Shown one piece after another: positions 6,312-7,930 of a stretch of DNA of 7,930 nt. The notes beneath the pieces were generated by a model, which did not search any database, was not told where the DNA came from, and worked only from the letters and a program-made list of their open reading frames with translations. The DNA is from Sutterella sp. UBA1442 (GTDB taxonomy: Bacteria; Pseudomonadota; Gammaproteobacteria; Burkholderiales; Burkholderiaceae_F): NCBI GenBank assembly GCA_002329575.1, contig DCTK01000111.1, positions 2,406 through 10,335 on the forward strand, written 5' to 3'. Each line of letters begins with the position of its first letter. Position 1 is the first letter of the stretch. The position numbers and the translations under genes are program-made.

Positions 6312-6695
6312 TTATTTCCCTTGCTTTTGACGATAATCGGCAATGGCAGCTTTAATCGCATCTTCTGCCAAAATCGAGCAGTGAATTTTCACCGGAGGCA
6401 AAGCCAACTCTTCAGCGATAGCTTCATTAGATAACGCCATCGCTTCATCGAGCGTTTTGCCCTTAACCCACTCGGTTACCAAAGAGCTCGAAGCGATAGC
6501 CGAGCCGCAACCGTAGGTCTTAAATTTTGCATCTTCAATAATCCCCTCGGGATTGACTTTGATTTGCAAACGCATCACGTCGCCGCAAGCGGGCGCTCCG
6601 ACCATACCCGTGCCAACGTCTTGCTCATTTTTATCCAAAGAGCCGACATTGCGCGGATGCTCGTAATGATCCATTAACTTTTTACTGTATTCCAT
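6312..6695 (-). CDS. iscU: Fe-S cluster assembly scaffold IscU
   Basis: The product is 127 residues, very like E. coli IscU (128). Cluster-assembly residues are C37 (GAPACGD), D39, C63 ([10 protein letters not shown]), H105 and C106 (IHCS). The HscA-recognition peptide LPPVK is at 99-103, and an HscA with its matching domain is encoded three genes downstream. IscU receives persulfide sulfur from IscS, builds a [2Fe-2S] cluster and releases it through HscA/HscB. The start follows AAGGA about 8 nt upstream, in the 18-bp gap after iscS. No substitution or truncation is visible. Confidence 0.98.
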   Translation of the reverse strand: MEYSKKLMDHYEHPRNVGSLDKNEQDVGTGMVGAPACGDVMRLQIKVNPEGIIEDAKFKTYGCGSAIASSSLVTEWVKGKTLDEAMALSNEAIAEELALPPVKIHCSILAEDAIKAAIADYRQKQGK

Positions 6696-6713
6696 TCTTT
6701 AGTCCTTAGCGGT

Positions 6714-7922
6714 TTAGTGCTCTGACCACTTCACTTGATTTAAATCGACGCCCTCTTGATGCATTTCCCACAAAGGCGACATTTCGCGAAGCTTAGCCAC
6801 TTTTTCTTTCAATTGCGCGACCGTGTAGTCAATTTCCTCTTCGGTCGTAAAGCGACCTAAGGTAAAACGAATTGAGCTGTGAGCCAACTCATCGTCAACA
6901 CCTAAAGCACGAAGTACAAACGAGGGTTCAAGGCTTGCCGAGGTACAGGCCGAACCCGACGATACAGCAATATCCTTTAATGCCAACATCAAGCTTTCAC
7001 CTTCGATAAAGGCAAAGCTCACGTTTAAGTTTGTGCTCACGCGATGTTCCCAATCGCCATTTAAATGCACTTCCGGAATCTCTTGGATACCGTCCCAAAG
7101 ACGATTGCGAAGAGCCGTGAAGCGCTTATTTTCGGCATCCATTTCAAGACGAGCCAAACGATAGGCCTCGCCCATACCGACGATTTGATGCGTTGCCAGT
7201 GTGCCCGAACGCATGCCACGTTCATGACCGCCGCCGTGAATAATGGCTTCAAGGCGCACACGCGGCTTACGACGAACGTACAGGGCACCAATACCCTTCG
7301 GACCATAGACCTTGTGAGCCGACATACTTAGCAAATCAATGGGATCTTTTTGCATATCAAAATGCAATTTGCCGATAGCTTGCGTAGCGTCCACATGGAA
7401 GAAAATGCCGCGGTCACGGCACATTTGACCGATCGTATTGATATCTTGAATAACGCCGATTTCGTTGTTGACTCCCATGACAGAGACCAAAATGGTATCG
7501 TCTCGCATGGCAGCGGCCAACGCATCCAAATCCAAAAGACCGTTAGGCAATACGTCCATATAGGTCACTTCAAACCCTTCGGTTTCCAAATGACGCATGC
7601 TGTCTAAAACGGCTTTGTGTTCGGTCTTCACCGTAATGAGGTGTTTACCGCGATCCTTATAGAAGTGAGCAATCCCTTTAATAGCGAGATTATCCGATTC
7701 GGTTGCCCCCGACGTCCAAACGATTTCACGAGGATCGGCATTGATCATTTGTGCGACTTGCGAGCGAGCCTCTTCAACCGCTTCACGAGCCTTCCAACCG
7801 TACTCATGCGAACTGCTGGCCGCATTGCCGAAATTTTCATATAACCAGGGAACCATCTTGTCAACGACACGAGGGTCAACCGGCGTGGTGGCACCGTAAT
7901 CCAAATAAACAGGTTTTTTCAT
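6714..7922 (-). CDS. iscS: Cysteine desulfurase IscS (PLP-dependent)
   Basis: The product is 402 residues (E. coli IscS is 404) and appears complete. It converts cysteine to alanine, carrying the sulfur as a persulfide for IscU and for tRNA thiolation and cofactor pathways. H102 (TEHKAVLD) stacks on PLP, and K204 ([10 protein letters not shown]) forms the Schiff base. The catalytic cysteine is C326 in [21 protein letters not shown]. All three match E. coli with a constant offset of two. The N-terminus [16 protein letters not shown] and the C-terminal tail VKWSEH, a partner-binding surface in this family, are present. The ATG at 7922 is preceded by GAGAG at 7926-7930, and the sequence ends 8 bp upstream of the start. 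The promoter and the expected regulator gene iscR are therefore not visible. Confidence 0.98.
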   Translation of the reverse strand: MKKPVYLDYGATTPVDPRVVDKMVPWLYENFGNAASSSHEYGWKAREAVEEARSQVAQMINADPREIVWTSGATESDNLAIKGIAHFYKDRGKHLITVKTEHKAVLDSMRHLETEGFEVTYMDVLPNGLLDLDALAAAMRDDTILVSVMGVNNEIGVIQDINTIGQMCRDRGIFFHVDATQAIGKLHFDMQKDPIDLLSMSAHKVYGPKGIGALYVRRKPRVRLEAIIHGGGHERGMRSGTLATHQIVGMGEAYRLARLEMDAENKRFTALRNRLWDGIQEIPEVHLNGDWEHRVSTNLNVSFAFIEGESLMLALKDIAVSSGSACTSASLEPSFVLRALGVDDELAHSSIRFTLGRFTTEEEIDYTVAQLKEKVAKLREMSPLWEMHQEGVDLNQVKWSEH

Positions 7923-7930
7923 GATCTCTC

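Overview
This window looks like ordinary chromosome from a proteobacterium, most likely a betaproteobacterium of the Burkholderiales and possibly a Sutterellaceae-like lineage. That placement is inference. It rests on remembered family resemblance: the RsgA P-loop GQSGMGKST, the betaproteobacterial-style TrmD C-terminus (KARNEG..TQADEKWL) and a complete gamma/beta-type isc cluster. No 16S rRNA or other phylogenetic marker is present.

Layout. Plus strand, 1-1517: the 3' end of an unidentified gene encoding a long acidic, Gln/Thr/Ser-rich tail that finishes in a basic patch. It overlaps by 4 nt with rsgA, a circularly permuted GTPase that matures the 30S ribosomal subunit. At 1518-1783 lies a convergent intergenic region with a small degenerate tandem repeat carrying dyads, and a strong hairpin terminator for the opposing rplS transcript. 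Minus strand, 7922 down to 1784: iscS, iscU, iscA, hscB, hscA, fdx, iscX, then trmD, and after a 155-bp gap rplS.

How the genes work together. IscS (cysteine desulfurase) delivers sulfur to the scaffold IscU. Ferredoxin supplies electrons, IscX tunes IscS, HscB/HscA (J-protein/Hsp70) release the cluster from IscU, and IscA helps carry or insert it. Every catalytic or cluster-binding residue I checked in these proteins is present. The genes are packed with spacings from an 8-nt overlap to 22 nt, so they are probably one operon. The regulator iscR, which normally precedes iscS, would lie beyond the right edge.

The unusual point is architectural. trmD follows iscX after only 22 bp, so the usual rpsP-rimM-trmD-rplS ribosomal operon is split and its distal half sits behind the isc operon. 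rplS appears to have its own promoter and a structured leader of about 115 nt. TrmD also has a one-residue-shorter linker with Glu where the proposed catalytic Asp normally sits. I see no mobile element, CRISPR array, tRNA, rRNA or defence system, and no convincing undescribed system. The findings are modest ones.
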